From Scandinavium manionii (GTDB taxonomy: Bacteria > Pseudomonadota > Gammaproteobacteria > Enterobacterales > Enterobacteriaceae): a DNA stretch of 64,000 nucleotides. Position numbers and translations under genes: made by a program. The notes beneath the pieces are model-generated. The model made no database searches and was not told where the DNA came from. It saw only the letters and a program-made list of their open reading frames with translations. Where the stretch lies: assembly GCF_024764775.1 (NCBI RefSeq), contig NZ_JALIGC010000040.1:310001-374000 (forward strand). The letters are read 5' to 3'. Each line of letters opens with the position of its first letter. Position 1 is the first letter of the stretch. Shown one piece after another: positions 16,900 to 25,309 of this stretch.

Positions 16900-19707
16900 T
16901 TAATCGACGTTCAGCGCGTCATTGACCAGATCTTGTTGCTGCTTCTGGTGAACGGACATATATCCTACCGCCGGAGAGGCGGAGGCCGGGCGACCTGCAT
17001 AACGCAAGGCTGACCCAAATGGAATCACTTCACGTAAGTGATGCTGGCTGCAGTACCATGCGCCCTGGTTGAGCGGCTCTTCCTGGCACCAGACAAAATC
17101 ATGCACGTGAGCATAAGCTTTCAGCACATCCTGCATCGCCTGATGCGGGAATGGATACAGCTGTTCGATACGCACGATGGCGACATCTTTTTGATCGTTC
17201 TTGCGACGCTGTTCCAGCAGGTCGTAGTAAACCTTACCGGAGCACATCACCACGCGTTTCACGCCTGAAGGATCCAGCTCGTCCACTTCGCCAATCGCCG
17301 GCATAAAGGTGCCGTTGGCCAGTTCTTCGAGAGAGGAGACTGCCAGCGGGTGACGCAGCAGAGATTTCGGTGACATGACCACCAGCGGACGGCGCATCCC
17401 GCGCAGCGCCTGACGACGCAGCATGTGATAGACCTGAGCCGGAGTGGACGGCACACAAACCTGCATATTTTGTTCAGCACACAGCTGCAGATAGCGCTCC
17501 AGACGGGCGGAGGAGTGCTCCGGACCCTGCCCTTCGTAGCCGTGCGGCAGCAGCATGGTCAGGCCACACATACGGCCCCATTTCTGTTCGCCAGAGCTGA
17601 TGAACTGGTCGATAACCACCTGCGCACCGTTGGCGAAATCACCGAACTGCGCTTCCCAGATAGTCAGGATGCGCGGCTCTGCGGTGGCGTAGCCGTATTC
17701 GAATGCCAGCACCGCTTCTTCAGACAGCACGGAGTCCCAGACCTTGAACTGGCCCTGACCGTTATGCACGTGTTGCAGCGGGGTGTAAGTGGAACCGTTA
17801 GTCTGGTTGTGAATGACCGCGTGGCGGTGGAAGAAGGTGCCGCGGCCGGAGTCTTCACCGGAGAGACGCACAGGAATGCCTTCATCTACCAGCGTGGCGT
17901 ATGCCAGGTTTTCCGCGCCGCCCCAGTCAAACATTTTCTCGCCTGCGGCCATCAACTGACGATCGCCATAGATTTTCGCCACGCGAGACTGCATTTCAAC
18001 GGCGTCCGGCACGGTGCTGATGCGCTTCGCCAGTTCCTGCAAACGCTTCATGTCGACTTTATTCGGGTAGCTCTCATCCCACTCGTGGTTGAGATACGGC
18101 GACCAGGTAAAGGAGTGCATGTTCATTGGACGCCACTCTTTCACCACGCACTCGCCCGCATCCAGCGCGTCGCGGTACAGATTGACCAGCTCGGTGGCAT
18201 CTTCCAGCGTGGCAACGCTATCGCCTTCCAGCTTATCAGCGTAAATTTTACGCGGCGTCGGATGCTTTTTGATTTTCTGGTACATCAGCGGCTGGGTTGC
18301 GCTTGGCTCATCGGCTTCGTTATGGCCGTGACGGCGGTAGCACACCAGGTCAATGAACACATCGCGTTTGAAGGTGTTACGGAAATCGAGCGCCAGACGG
18401 GTAACAAATGCCACGGCTTCCGGGTCATCCGCGTTCACGTGGAAAATCGGCGCCATCACCATTTTACCGATATCGGTACAGTACGGTGTGGAACGCGCAT
18501 CCAATGGGTTGGACGTCGTGAAGCCCACCTGGTTGTTGATGACGATACGCACGGTACCGCCCACTTCGTAACCGCGCGCTTTAGACATGTTCAGGGTTTC
18601 CTGAACCACGCCCTGCCCGGCAACCGCCGCATCACCGTGAATGGTAATCGGCAGTACTTTGTTGCTGCTTGGCTCTTCCAGACGATCCAGACGCGCACGT
18701 ACGGAGCCAATAACCACCGGGCTCACGATTTCAAGGTGCGACGGGTTGAAAGCCAGCGCCAGGTGCACCAGGCCGCCTTCGGTTTCGATATCAGACGAGA
18801 AGCCCATGTGGTACTTCACGTCACCGGTGCCGAGGTGTTCTTTATGCTTACCGGCGAATTCGTCGAACAGGTCCTGCGGCTTTTTACCGAGCACGTTAAT
18901 CAGAACGTTCAGACGACCGCGGTGCGCCATACCCAGCACCACTTCGCGCGTGCCGCTTTTACCCGCATGGCGGATAAGCTCTTTGAGCATTGGCACCAGC
19001 GCGTCGCCGCCTTCCAGCGAGAAGCGTTTTGCGCCCGGGAATTTCGCGCCCAGGTAACGTTCCAGGCCTTCGGCCGCGGTCAGTTCTGTCAGGAAGCGTT
19101 TCTTTTCGTCCGCGCTGAAGGTCGCGTGACCAACCACCGATTCGATGCGCTGCTGGATCCAGCGTTTCTCTTCAGTGGACGTGATATGCATATATTCCGC
19201 ACCGATGGAGCCGCAATACGTCTGCTTAAGGGCAGCGATCAGTTCGCCCAGCTTCATCGTCTCTTTACCGATAGCAAACGAGCCTACGTTATAGCTGTCC
19301 TGGAAATCCGCCTCGGTCAGGTCATGGAAAGCCGGGTCTAAATCAGACACCCGCTCTTGTTTCCACAGACCTAACGGATCGAGATTGGCGTCCTGATGAC
19401 CACGGAAACGATACGCGTTGATCAGCTGCAGGACTTTAACCTGCTTCACATTGGTGTCAGGGTCAGAAATCGAGGAAGAGTAACGTGAGGCATCCTTCGC
19501 CAGACGACGGAAATAATCACGCGTAGTAGAATGAAATTGATCCGGTTTGACTCCGGTACCAGGTAATTGCTGGAACATTGAACGCCAGTTGGCGTCGACA
19601 GAGTCAGGATCGGTTAAGAAGTCTTCATAGAGCTGTTCTATCCAGCTCTGGTTAGAGCCAGAGAGGTAAGAAGAGTCCAGCCAGGCTTTCATTGCGCCGT
19701 TCTGCAT
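16900..19707 (-). CDS. sucA: 2-oxoglutarate dehydrogenase E1 component
   Basis: SucA is the thiamine diphosphate-dependent decarboxylase of the complex. The 935-residue product (E. coli 933) has the N-terminal E2-binding region (LDSSYLSGSNQSWIEQLYEDF), the catalytic core (GMAHRGRLNVLINVLGK; HGDAAVAGQGVVQETLNMS, ThDP-binding) and the C-terminal transketolase-like domain (YEGQGPEHSSARLERYLQLC). It is preceded by the 282-base sdhB-sucA gap with processing-type hairpins. Confidence 0.98.
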   Translation of the reverse strand: MQNGAMKAWLDSSYLSGSNQSWIEQLYEDFLTDPDSVDANWRSMFQQLPGTGVKPDQFHSTTRDYFRRLAKDASRYSSSISDPDTNVKQVKVLQLINAYRFRGHQDANLDPLGLWKQERVSDLDPAFHDLTEADFQDSYNVGSFAIGKETMKLGELIAALKQTYCGSIGAEYMHITSTEEKRWIQQRIESVVGHATFSADEKKRFLTELTAAEGLERYLGAKFPGAKRFSLEGGDALVPMLKELIRHAGKSGTREVVLGMAHRGRLNVLINVLGKKPQDLFDEFAGKHKEHLGTGDVKYHMGFSSDIETEGGLVHLALAFNPSHLEIVSPVVIGSVRARLDRLEEPSSNKVLPITIHGDAAVAGQGVVQETLNMSKARGYEVGGTVRIVINNQVGFTTSNPLDARSTPYCTDIGKMVMAPIFHVNADDPEAVAFVTRLALDFRNTFKRDVFIDLVCYRRHGHNEADEPSATQPLMYQKIKKHPTPRKIYADKLEGDSVATLEDATELVNLYRDALDAGECVVKEWRPMNMHSFTWSPYLNHEWDESYPNKVDMKRLQELAKRISTVPDAVEMQSRVAKIYGDRQLMAAGEKMFDWGGAENLAYATLVDEGIPVRLSGEDSGRGTFFHRHAVIHNQTNGSTYTPLQHVHNGQGQFKVWDSVLSEEAVLAFEYGYATAEPRILTIWEAQFGDFANGAQVVIDQFISSGEQKWGRMCGLTMLLPHGYEGQGPEHSSARLERYLQLCAEQNMQVCVPSTPAQVYHMLRRQALRGMRRPLVVMSPKSLLRHPLAVSSLEELANGTFMPAIGEVDELDPSGVKRVVMCSGKVYYDLLEQRRKNDQKDVAIVRIEQLYPFPHQAMQDVLKAYAHVHDFVWCQEEPLNQGAWYCSQHHLREVIPFGSALRYAGRPASASPAVGYMSVHQKQQQDLVNDALNVD

Positions 19708-19814
19708 CGTGATCCCTTAAGCATTTTTATGCTTACTTTCGCCGTAGAAACTACCACGCACACCAGGTGTACGTGCCGGGGTTCACTTGCGAGCTCTTCT
19801 ATGCGGGCCCGCGA

Positions 19815-19903
19815 AGGAACCTTTAAAAACTGCCCTCTAACCGTCGCTGTCGCTGAACATCCCGGTTATCGATGCCTGATATGGCAGTTTTTAGAGGTTT
19901 CCT
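19815..19903 (-). ncRNA. Long stem-loop in sdhB 3' region, candidate 3' end of an SdhX-like small RNA
   Basis: Arms at 19815-19834 and 19883-19903 pair over about 20 bases with one mismatch and one bulge. A nested TAACCG/CGGTTA stem lies inside. On the minus strand GGCAG is followed by TTTTT, so it could work as a partial terminator or RNase III substrate. SdhX in E. coli is processed from this place and represses acetate kinase mRNA. I cannot confirm sequence identity to SdhX. Confidence 0.4.
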
Positions 19904-19938
19904 GCAATTCCGTTTTCCCGGTGGCGCTGCGCTGACTG

Positions 19939-19981
19939 GGCCTACTCTCACGTAGGCCTGACTAACGTAGCGCCATCAGGC
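19939..19981 (-). repeat. REP-like palindromic unit after sdhB
   Basis: GCCTGA ... TCAGGC (19956-19961 with 19976-19981) encloses GGCGCTACG, resembling the enterobacterial REP unit with its flanking GTAGGC. A second hairpin GGCCTAC-TCTCAC-GTAGGCC (19939-19958) shares bases with the first, so the two are mutually exclusive. It begins nine bases after the sdhB stop. Confidence 0.6.
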
Positions 19982-19989
19982 GTTATTAC

Positions 19990-20706
19990 TTATGCACTGC
20001 GTTGCAGCAGCATCGACTTAATATGGCCGATGGCGCGCGTCGGGTTAAGTCCTTTCGGACATACACTGACGCAGTTCATGATGCTATGGCAGCGGAATAC
20101 GCTGAAAGCGTCACTTAAACCTTCAAGGCGGCTATCGGTTTCGGTATCACGGCTGTCGATCAGGAAGCGGTACGCTGCCAGCAGACCGGCTGGGCCGATG
20201 AACTTATCCGGGTTCCACCAGAATGATGGGCACGACGTGGAACAACATGCACAGAGAATACACTCGTACAGACCGTCCAGTTTTTCACGCTGCTCAGGCG
20301 ACTGCAAATGCTCGCGAGCGGGTGGATTTTGCCCATTATTCAACAGGTAAGGCTTAATCTTCTCATATTGAGCATAGAACTGCCCCATGTCTACCACCAA
20401 ATCGCGAACCACCGGTAATCCCGGCAGAGGGCGAATCACAATCTTCTGCCCGGCACGCTGTAGAGCGGAAATGGGGGTAATACACGCCAGACCGTTTTTG
20501 CCGTTCATGTTTACGCCATCAGAGCCACACACCCCTTCACGGCAAGAACGACGGAACGACAGCGTCGGGTCCTGTTCTTTCAGCTGGATTAACGCATCCA
20601 GCAGCATCATGTCACGCCCTTCTTCCGCTTCGAGGGTGTATTCCTGCATGCGCGGAGCGTCATCGACATCCGGGTTATAACGATAAACTGAAAACTCGAG
20701 TCTCAT
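19990..20706 (-). CDS. sdhB: Succinate dehydrogenase iron-sulfur subunit
   Basis: SdhB passes electrons from the flavin to ubiquinone. The 238-residue product has the [2Fe-2S] motif (SCREGVCGSDGVNMNGKNGLAC, split by standard spacing; Cys near 55, 60, 63, 75), the [4Fe-4S]/[3Fe-4S] motifs (CILCACCSTSCP; CHSIMNCVSVCPKGLNP). It follows sdhA by 16 bases. Length equals E. coli. Confidence 0.98.
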   Translation of the reverse strand: MRLEFSVYRYNPDVDDAPRMQEYTLEAEEGRDMMLLDALIQLKEQDPTLSFRRSCREGVCGSDGVNMNGKNGLACITPISALQRAGQKIVIRPLPGLPVVRDLVVDMGQFYAQYEKIKPYLLNNGQNPPAREHLQSPEQREKLDGLYECILCACCSTSCPSFWWNPDKFIGPAGLLAAYRFLIDSRDTETDSRLEGLSDAFSVFRCHSIMNCVSVCPKGLNPTRAIGHIKSMLLQRSA

Positions 20707-20722
20707 TTTCCTGTCTCCGCAA

Positions 20723-22489
20723 TTAGTAGGTACGCACTTTCGGCGGGAATGCCGGACGCAGTTTCGGTTCCATGTTCACTTCACGACGGGTCATGGATTC
20801 CGACTGCGGCTGGTACAGGGAGTGGCAGAGCCAGTTTGCGTCATCGCGTTCCGGGAAGTCGAAGCGGCTGTGCGCGCCACGGCTTTCAGTTCGGAAGTTT
20901 GCCGATACCGCAGTCGCGAAGGCCGTTTCCATCAGGTTATCCAGCTCCAGACACTCAACGCGCTGGGTGTTGAATTCGCTGGAGGTGTCGTCCAGACGGG
21001 CGTTTTTCAGGCGCTCGCGGATCACTTTCAGCTGTTCCAGACCTTTCGCCATCGCATCACCTTCACGGAAGACCGAGAAGTTGTGCTGCATACATTCCTG
21101 CAGTGCTTTACGGATTTCCACTGGATCTTCACCGCTACGGGTGTTGTTCCAGCGGTTGAGACGTTCCAGAGAAGCGTCAATATCAGATTCACTTGCGTCA
21201 CGCAGCGCGCCCTGCTCGGCGATGGATTCTTGCAGATGCAGACCAGCAGCACGACCAAATACTACCAGGTCCAGCAGCGAGTTGCCGCCCAGACGGTTAG
21301 CACCGTGAACGGAGACACAGGCAATTTCGCCCACCGCGAACAGGCCCGGGATCACCACGTCTTCGCCCTTCTCGTTCACGGTCAGCGCCTGGCCGGTCAC
21401 TTTGGTCGGAATACCGCCCATCATGTAGTGGCAGGTTGGGATAACCGGGATCGGTTCTTTAACCGGGTCGACGTGTGCAAAGGTACGGGACAGTTCGAGG
21501 ATGCCCGGCAGACGGGATTCGAGCACGTCTTTGCCGAGGTGATCGAGTTTCAGTTTGGCATGCGGACCCCATGGGCCATCACAACCGCGACCTTCACGGA
21601 TTTCGATCATGATGGAACGCGCCACCACGTCACGACCCGCCAGGTCTTTCGCGTTCGGCGCATAGCGCTCCATGAAACGCTCACCGTGTTTGTTCAGCAG
21701 ATAACCGCCTTCACCACGACAACCTTCGGTCACCAGCACCCCCGCACCGGCGATACCGGTTGGGTGGAACTGCCACATTTCCATATCCTGCACCGGAACA
21801 CCGGCGCGGATAGCCATCCCAACGCCGTCACCGGTGTTGATATGCGCATTGGTTGTGGACTGATAAATACGGCCTGCACCGCCGGTCGCCAGCACGGTGG
21901 CATTGGCTTTGAAGTACACGACTTCACCGGTTTCGATGCACAACGCGGTACAACCGACCACCGCACCATCCTGGTTTTTCACCAGATCCAGCGCATACCA
22001 CTCGGAGAAAATGGTGGTGTGGTTTTTCAGGTTCTGCTGATACAGAGTATGCAATAGCGCGTGACCGGTACGGTCAGCCGCCGCTGCGGTACGTGCCGCC
22101 TGCTCGCCGCCGAAGTTTTTCGACTGGCCGCCAAACGGACGCTGATAAATAGAGCCATCATCCAGACGGGAGAATGGCAGACCCATATGTTCCAGCTCCA
22201 GAATCGCTTCCGGGCCGGTCTTACACATATATTCGATAGCGTCCTGGTCACCGATGTAGTCTGACCCTTTTACGGTGTCATACATGTGCCATTCCCAGTT
22301 ATCTTCATGGGTGTTACCGAGCGCAACGGTGATACCACCCTGCGCAGACACGGTATGGGAACGGGTCGGGAAGACTTTAGAGAGCAGCGCACAGGTCTGG
22401 CCGCTTTGGGAAATTTGCAGTGCGGCACGCATGCCTGCACCACCTGCGCCGATTACAACAGCATCAAATTCTCTGACTGGCAGTTTCAT
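20723..22489 (-). CDS. sdhA: Succinate dehydrogenase flavoprotein subunit
   Basis: SdhA binds FAD covalently and oxidises succinate. The 588-residue product has the Rossmann motif (DAVVIGAGGAGMRAALQ), the FAD-linked His in RSHTVSAQGGI (near residue 45) and active-site segments HPTGIAGAGVLVTEGCRGEGG and ACVSVHGANRLGGNSLLDLVV. A longer frame to 22501 exists, but the ATG at 22489 overlaps the sdhD stop (TAATG), gives E. coli length, and is clearly the start. Confidence 0.98.
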   Translation of the reverse strand: MKLPVREFDAVVIGAGGAGMRAALQISQSGQTCALLSKVFPTRSHTVSAQGGITVALGNTHEDNWEWHMYDTVKGSDYIGDQDAIEYMCKTGPEAILELEHMGLPFSRLDDGSIYQRPFGGQSKNFGGEQAARTAAAADRTGHALLHTLYQQNLKNHTTIFSEWYALDLVKNQDGAVVGCTALCIETGEVVYFKANATVLATGGAGRIYQSTTNAHINTGDGVGMAIRAGVPVQDMEMWQFHPTGIAGAGVLVTEGCRGEGGYLLNKHGERFMERYAPNAKDLAGRDVVARSIMIEIREGRGCDGPWGPHAKLKLDHLGKDVLESRLPGILELSRTFAHVDPVKEPIPVIPTCHYMMGGIPTKVTGQALTVNEKGEDVVIPGLFAVGEIACVSVHGANRLGGNSLLDLVVFGRAAGLHLQESIAEQGALRDASESDIDASLERLNRWNNTRSGEDPVEIRKALQECMQHNFSVFREGDAMAKGLEQLKVIRERLKNARLDDTSSEFNTQRVECLELDNLMETAFATAVSANFRTESRGAHSRFDFPERDDANWLCHSLYQPQSESMTRREVNMEPKLRPAFPPKVRTY

Positions 22490-22836
22490 TACACACCCCA
22501 CACCACAACAAATCCATAAATCACGTAAACCACCAGTGCAACGACGATAGCCAGTTGCAGAGGCAGGCGAATCGCCAGCGGTTTAACGTAGTCGGTCAAC
22601 ACCTGCCACATGCCAATCCAGGCATGAATCAAGATAGAGAACAGAGCCAGCAGGGTGAAGACTTTGGTGAAAGCGGAAGAGAAGAAACCCGTCCAGACTT
22701 CCCAGGTGAGCGCGCCGTGGGTCGCGAAGAAACCAACCATGTAGATAATGTACAGAGTCAGAACGATCGCGGTGGCACGTACGAGGATGAAGTCATGTAC
22801 GCCGTTGCGTCCTAGTGCTGAGGCGTTGCTTACCAT
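22489..22836 (-). CDS. sdhD: Succinate dehydrogenase membrane anchor subunit
   Basis: SdhD anchors the enzyme and, with SdhC, forms the quinone site and binds haem b. The 115-residue product has three membrane helices (about 17-37, 58-80, 90-113) and the haem-ligand His in LIHAWIGMWQV. It overlaps sdhC by seven bases and its stop overlaps the sdhA start. Confidence 0.97.
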   Translation of the reverse strand: MVSNASALGRNGVHDFILVRATAIVLTLYIIYMVGFFATHGALTWEVWTGFFSSAFTKVFTLLALFSILIHAWIGMWQVLTDYVKPLAIRLPLQLAIVVALVVYVIYGFVVVWGV

Positions 22837-23219
22837 ACGAGGACTCCTGCGAGAAGTGAAAGCACGACAGTAATAACAAAAGAAATCTTGGCAGACCGCA
22901 CACCCACTTCGAAGGTCTCTTCCAGATAGCCAAAGTCCATCATCAGATGGCGAATGCCCACCACGGCGTGATACGCCAGTGCGGTCAGAATGCCCCAGAG
23001 GATGAATTTGACGAAGAAGCCGCTCATGATGGAGCTCGCGACCATGAAGCCTTCAGGAGAGGAGAGACTGGTGCCCAGTAACCACAACAGAATGCCAACC
23101 GCCACAAATGTAATCACGCCAGAAACGCGGTGGAGGATGGACGCTATCGCCGTTACAGGAAATCGGATCGTTTTGAGATCCAGATTGACAGGTCTTTGTT
23201 TTTTCACATTTTTTATCAT
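22830..23219 (-). CDS. sdhC: Succinate dehydrogenase cytochrome b556 subunit
   Basis: SdhC is the first gene of sdhCDAB-sucABCD. The 129-residue product has three membrane segments and the SdhC signature IASILHRVSGVITF with haem-region His residues (AYHAVVGIRHLMMDFG). An upstream in-frame start at 23234 exists, but the ATG at 23219 (MIKNVKKQRPVNLDL) matches the family N-terminus. Confidence 0.97.
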   Translation of the reverse strand: MIKNVKKQRPVNLDLKTIRFPVTAIASILHRVSGVITFVAVGILLWLLGTSLSSPEGFMVASSIMSGFFVKFILWGILTALAYHAVVGIRHLMMDFGYLEETFEVGVRSAKISFVITVVLSLLAGVLVW

Positions 23220-23456
23220 GAATAACGCCCACATGCTGTTCTTATTGTTTCCCTTCCTCCGGTCTGCGTGCGGGTCAGACAGCGTCCTTTCTATAACTGC
23301 GCGTCATGTAAAAACTCCATATGAAAGAGCTAAAACGGCACATTACAACGCTGGGTGGCTCGGGATTGCAGGGGTTTCCGGAGACCTGGCGGCAGTATAG
23401 GCCGTTCACAAAATCATTACAATTAACCTACATATAGTTTGTCGGGTTTTATGCGG

Positions 23457-23478
23457 AACAGTGATCAGGGTCACGATA
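23457..23478. promoter_or_regulatory. CRP-type binding site between sdhC and gltA
   Basis: GTGA-TCAGGG-TCAC (23461-23474) matches the core CRP dyad GTGA-N6-TCAC. It is 83 bases upstream of the gltA -10. CRP activates sdhC in E. coli; which promoter is served here is inferred. Confidence 0.6.
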
Positions 23479-23532
23479 ACAACATTATTTTAATTTTTAC
23501 TCACGAGGTTTGACAAATATTAAACATTATTG

Positions 23533-23569
23533 TTACAACCATCACTTAGAAAGGCATATAATGCGTAAA
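23533..23569 (+). promoter_or_regulatory. gltA promoter
   Basis: TTACAA (23533-23538) and TATAAT (23557-23562) are separated by 18 bases. A start near 23569 would give a leader of about 300 bases, like the long leader of E. coli gltA P1. Confidence 0.6.
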
Positions 23570-23872
23570 AGTTATGGGGTCACCCTTTCTCCTGACAAAT
23601 AGTTATGTAACAGTGAGAAAGTATTGACCGCACCATTGCCGACAGTTAATAGTGATAGACAGGTTTGAATAATCGGACTGCTAAGACCCTGATTTGCTGT
23701 TGTTTCACGGTGGATTGAACGTATGCCCCAAGGCGCCCTTTGCTCTGTACCCTGGTTTACCCTCGCGAGCTGAGCGGTGAGCCGAATAACAAACTGGTAA
23801 CGTCGAAAATCACCCTGAAAGCGAATCCGGCATCCGGCAGTCTTATGCAATAAGGCGCTAAGGAGACCGTAA

Positions 23873-25159
23873 ATGGCTGATACAAAGGCAAAGCTCACTT
23901 TCAACGGTGATACTGCTATTGAACTGGATGTGCTAAAAGGCACACTCGGCGAAGACGTTATTGACATCCGTACCCTCGGCTCAAAAGGGATGTTCACTTT
24001 TGACCCTGGTTTTACCTCCACCGCATCCTGCGAATCAAAAATCACGTTTATCGACGGTGATGAAGGTATCCTTCTGCATCGCGGTTTTCCTATTGATGAG
24101 CTCGCAACACAGTCTAACTATCTCGAAGTCTGCTACATCCTGCTGAACGGTGAAAAACCGACCCAGGAACAGTACGAAGAATTCAAAACCACCGTGACCC
24201 GTCACACCATGATCCACGAGCAGATTACCCGTCTGTTCCACGGCTTCCGTCGTGACTCGCATCCAATGGCGGTCATGTGCGGCGTGACCGGCGCGCTGGC
24301 GGCGTTCTATCATGACTCCATGGACGTGAATAACCCGCGTCACCGCGAAATCGCTGCGTTCCGTCTGCTGTCTAAGATGCCGACCATGGCCGCGATGAGT
24401 TACAAATATTCCATCGGTCAGCCGTTTGTTTACCCGCGCAACGACCTCTCCTACGCCGGCAATTTCCTCAACATGATGTTCTCCACTCCGTGTGAAGAGT
24501 ACGTGGTGAACCCGGTTCTGGAACGCGCGATGGACCGTATTCTGATTCTGCATGCCGATCACGAGCAGAACGCCTCTACGTCTACCGTCCGTACCGCGGG
24601 CTCAAGCGGCGCGAACCCGTTCGCCTGTATCGCTGCGGGAATCGCGTCTCTGTGGGGACCAGCACACGGTGGCGCCAACGAAGCCGCACTGAAAATGCTG
24701 GAAGAAATCAGCTCTGTTGAGCACATTCCAGAATTCGTACGTCGCGCCAAAGATAAGAACGATTCGTTCCGTCTGATGGGCTTCGGTCACCGTGTTTACA
24801 AAAACTATGACCCGCGCGCCACCGTGATGCGTGAAACCTGTCACGAAGTGCTGAAAGAGCTGGGCACCAAAGACGACCTGTTGCAGGTGGCAATGGAGCT
24901 TGAGCACATTGCGCTGAATGACCCGTACTTCATTGAGAAGAAACTCTACCCGAACGTGGACTTCTACTCTGGCATCATCCTGAAAGCGATGGGCATTCCG
25001 TCCTCCATGTTTACCGTCATCTTCGCTATGGCGCGTACTGTTGGCTGGATTGCACACTGGAGCGAAATGCACAGCGAAGGCATGAAAATTGCCCGTCCAC
25101 GCCAGCTGTACACCGGCTATGACAAACGCGAGTTCAGCTCAGACGTTAAAAAGAAATAA
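23873..25159 (+). CDS. gltA: Citrate synthase (type II, NADH-sensitive)
   Basis: GltA condenses acetyl-CoA and oxaloacetate. The 428-residue product is of the hexameric Gram-negative type with the N-terminal allosteric NADH-binding extension. Catalytic residues are in LWGPAHGGANE (His264 region), MGFGHRVYKNYDPRA (His305 region) and the Asp region NVDFYSG. ATG follows AAGGAGACCGTAA, a strong ribosome site. Confidence 0.98.
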   Translation: MADTKAKLTFNGDTAIELDVLKGTLGEDVIDIRTLGSKGMFTFDPGFTSTASCESKITFIDGDEGILLHRGFPIDELATQSNYLEVCYILLNGEKPTQEQYEEFKTTVTRHTMIHEQITRLFHGFRRDSHPMAVMCGVTGALAAFYHDSMDVNNPRHREIAAFRLLSKMPTMAAMSYKYSIGQPFVYPRNDLSYAGNFLNMMFSTPCEEYVVNPVLERAMDRILILHADHEQNASTSTVRTAGSSGANPFACIAAGIASLWGPAHGGANEAALKMLEEISSVEHIPEFVRRAKDKNDSFRLMGFGHRVYKNYDPRATVMRETCHEVLKELGTKDDLLQVAMELEHIALNDPYFIEKKLYPNVDFYSGIILKAMGIPSSMFTVIFAMARTVGWIAHWSEMHSEGMKIARPRQLYTGYDKREFSSDVKKK

Positions 25160-25183
25160 TTGACGTTGGGTGCGGTGCAGTCT

Positions 25184-25220
25184 GATGCCCTCACCCCGCC
25201 CCTCTCTCACGGGGAGAGGT
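25184..25220. repeat. Dispersed CCCTCACCCC...GGGGAGAGG intergenic element
   Basis: The stretch starts GATGCCCTCACCCCGCC and carries a CCTCTC/GAGAGG hairpin. Its form is like the small GC-rich repeats seen between genes in many gammaproteobacteria. Only one copy is in this window, so the repeat call rests on recognition alone. Confidence 0.35.
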
Positions 25221-25230
25221 GGCAAACATA

Positions 25231-25266
25231 AAAAAACGGTAACCTTCGGGTTACCGTTTTGCTTTT
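25231..25266. terminator. Bidirectional terminator between gltA and pxpC
   Basis: A 12-bp stem AAAACGGTAACC/GGTTACCGTTTT closes a TTCG tetraloop, with A-runs on one side and T-runs on the other. It can stop transcription from gltA and from the convergent pxp operon. Confidence 0.92.
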
Positions 25267-25300
25267 ACCTTGTGCGGCGGATCTGCGGTCCTTCGGGCAT
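25265..25300 (-). pseudogene. nei: nei (endonuclease VIII) remnant, first 9 codons
   Basis: Nine bases after the pxpC stop an ATG opens MPEGPQIRR, then TR and a stop. Endonuclease VIII of enterobacteria starts MPEGPEIRR, where Pro2 and Glu3 are catalytic. In E. coli nei lies at exactly this end of the pxp operon. The remaining 250 or so codons are gone and the gltA terminator follows at once, so nearly all of nei appears deleted at about 25272. An intact nei elsewhere in the genome cannot be excluded. Confidence 0.72.
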
Positions 25301-25309
25301 AACGCGTCC

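Larger units (their letters stand above)
19708..19989 (-). other. sdhB-sucA intercistronic region with REP element and long hairpin
   Basis: No reading frame of note. Going in the transcript direction it holds a REP-like palindrome right after sdhB, an overlapping 7-bp hairpin, a long imperfect hairpin and then the sucA leader. In E. coli the corresponding region has a secondary sucA promoter, RNase III processing and the SdhX small RNA; the same roles here are inferred. Confidence 0.6.
23220..23872. promoter_or_regulatory. Divergent sdhC-gltA control region
   Basis: The 653-base gap has no supported gene. It contains a CRP-type site (23457-23478), a strong TATAAT -10 for gltA (23557-23562) with a plausible TTACAA -35 18 bases upstream, and a roughly 300-base gltA leader. 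Very short frames in the leader (for example MPQGALCSVPWFTLAS at 23722-23772) have no supporting evidence. Confidence 0.6.

Noticed and set aside
17425..19341. 638-codon open frame on the plus strand opposite sucA
   Set aside because: It is a long antisense shadow caused by strong codon bias in sucA; its composition (His, Arg, Phe rich) is unlike a real protein and there is no promoter or ribosome site.
20822..22057. 411-codon plus-strand frame opposite sdhA
   Set aside because: Antisense shadow of a highly expressed gene; no homology or signals.
23722..23772. 16-codon frame in the gltA leader as a leader peptide
   Set aside because: No ribosome site and no known precedent; very short frames arise by chance in a 300-base leader.
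23873..25159. Signs that gltA or the sdh-suc block was horizontally acquired
   Set aside because: Gene order, codon use and sequence match the core enterobacterial genome; nothing suggests transfer.
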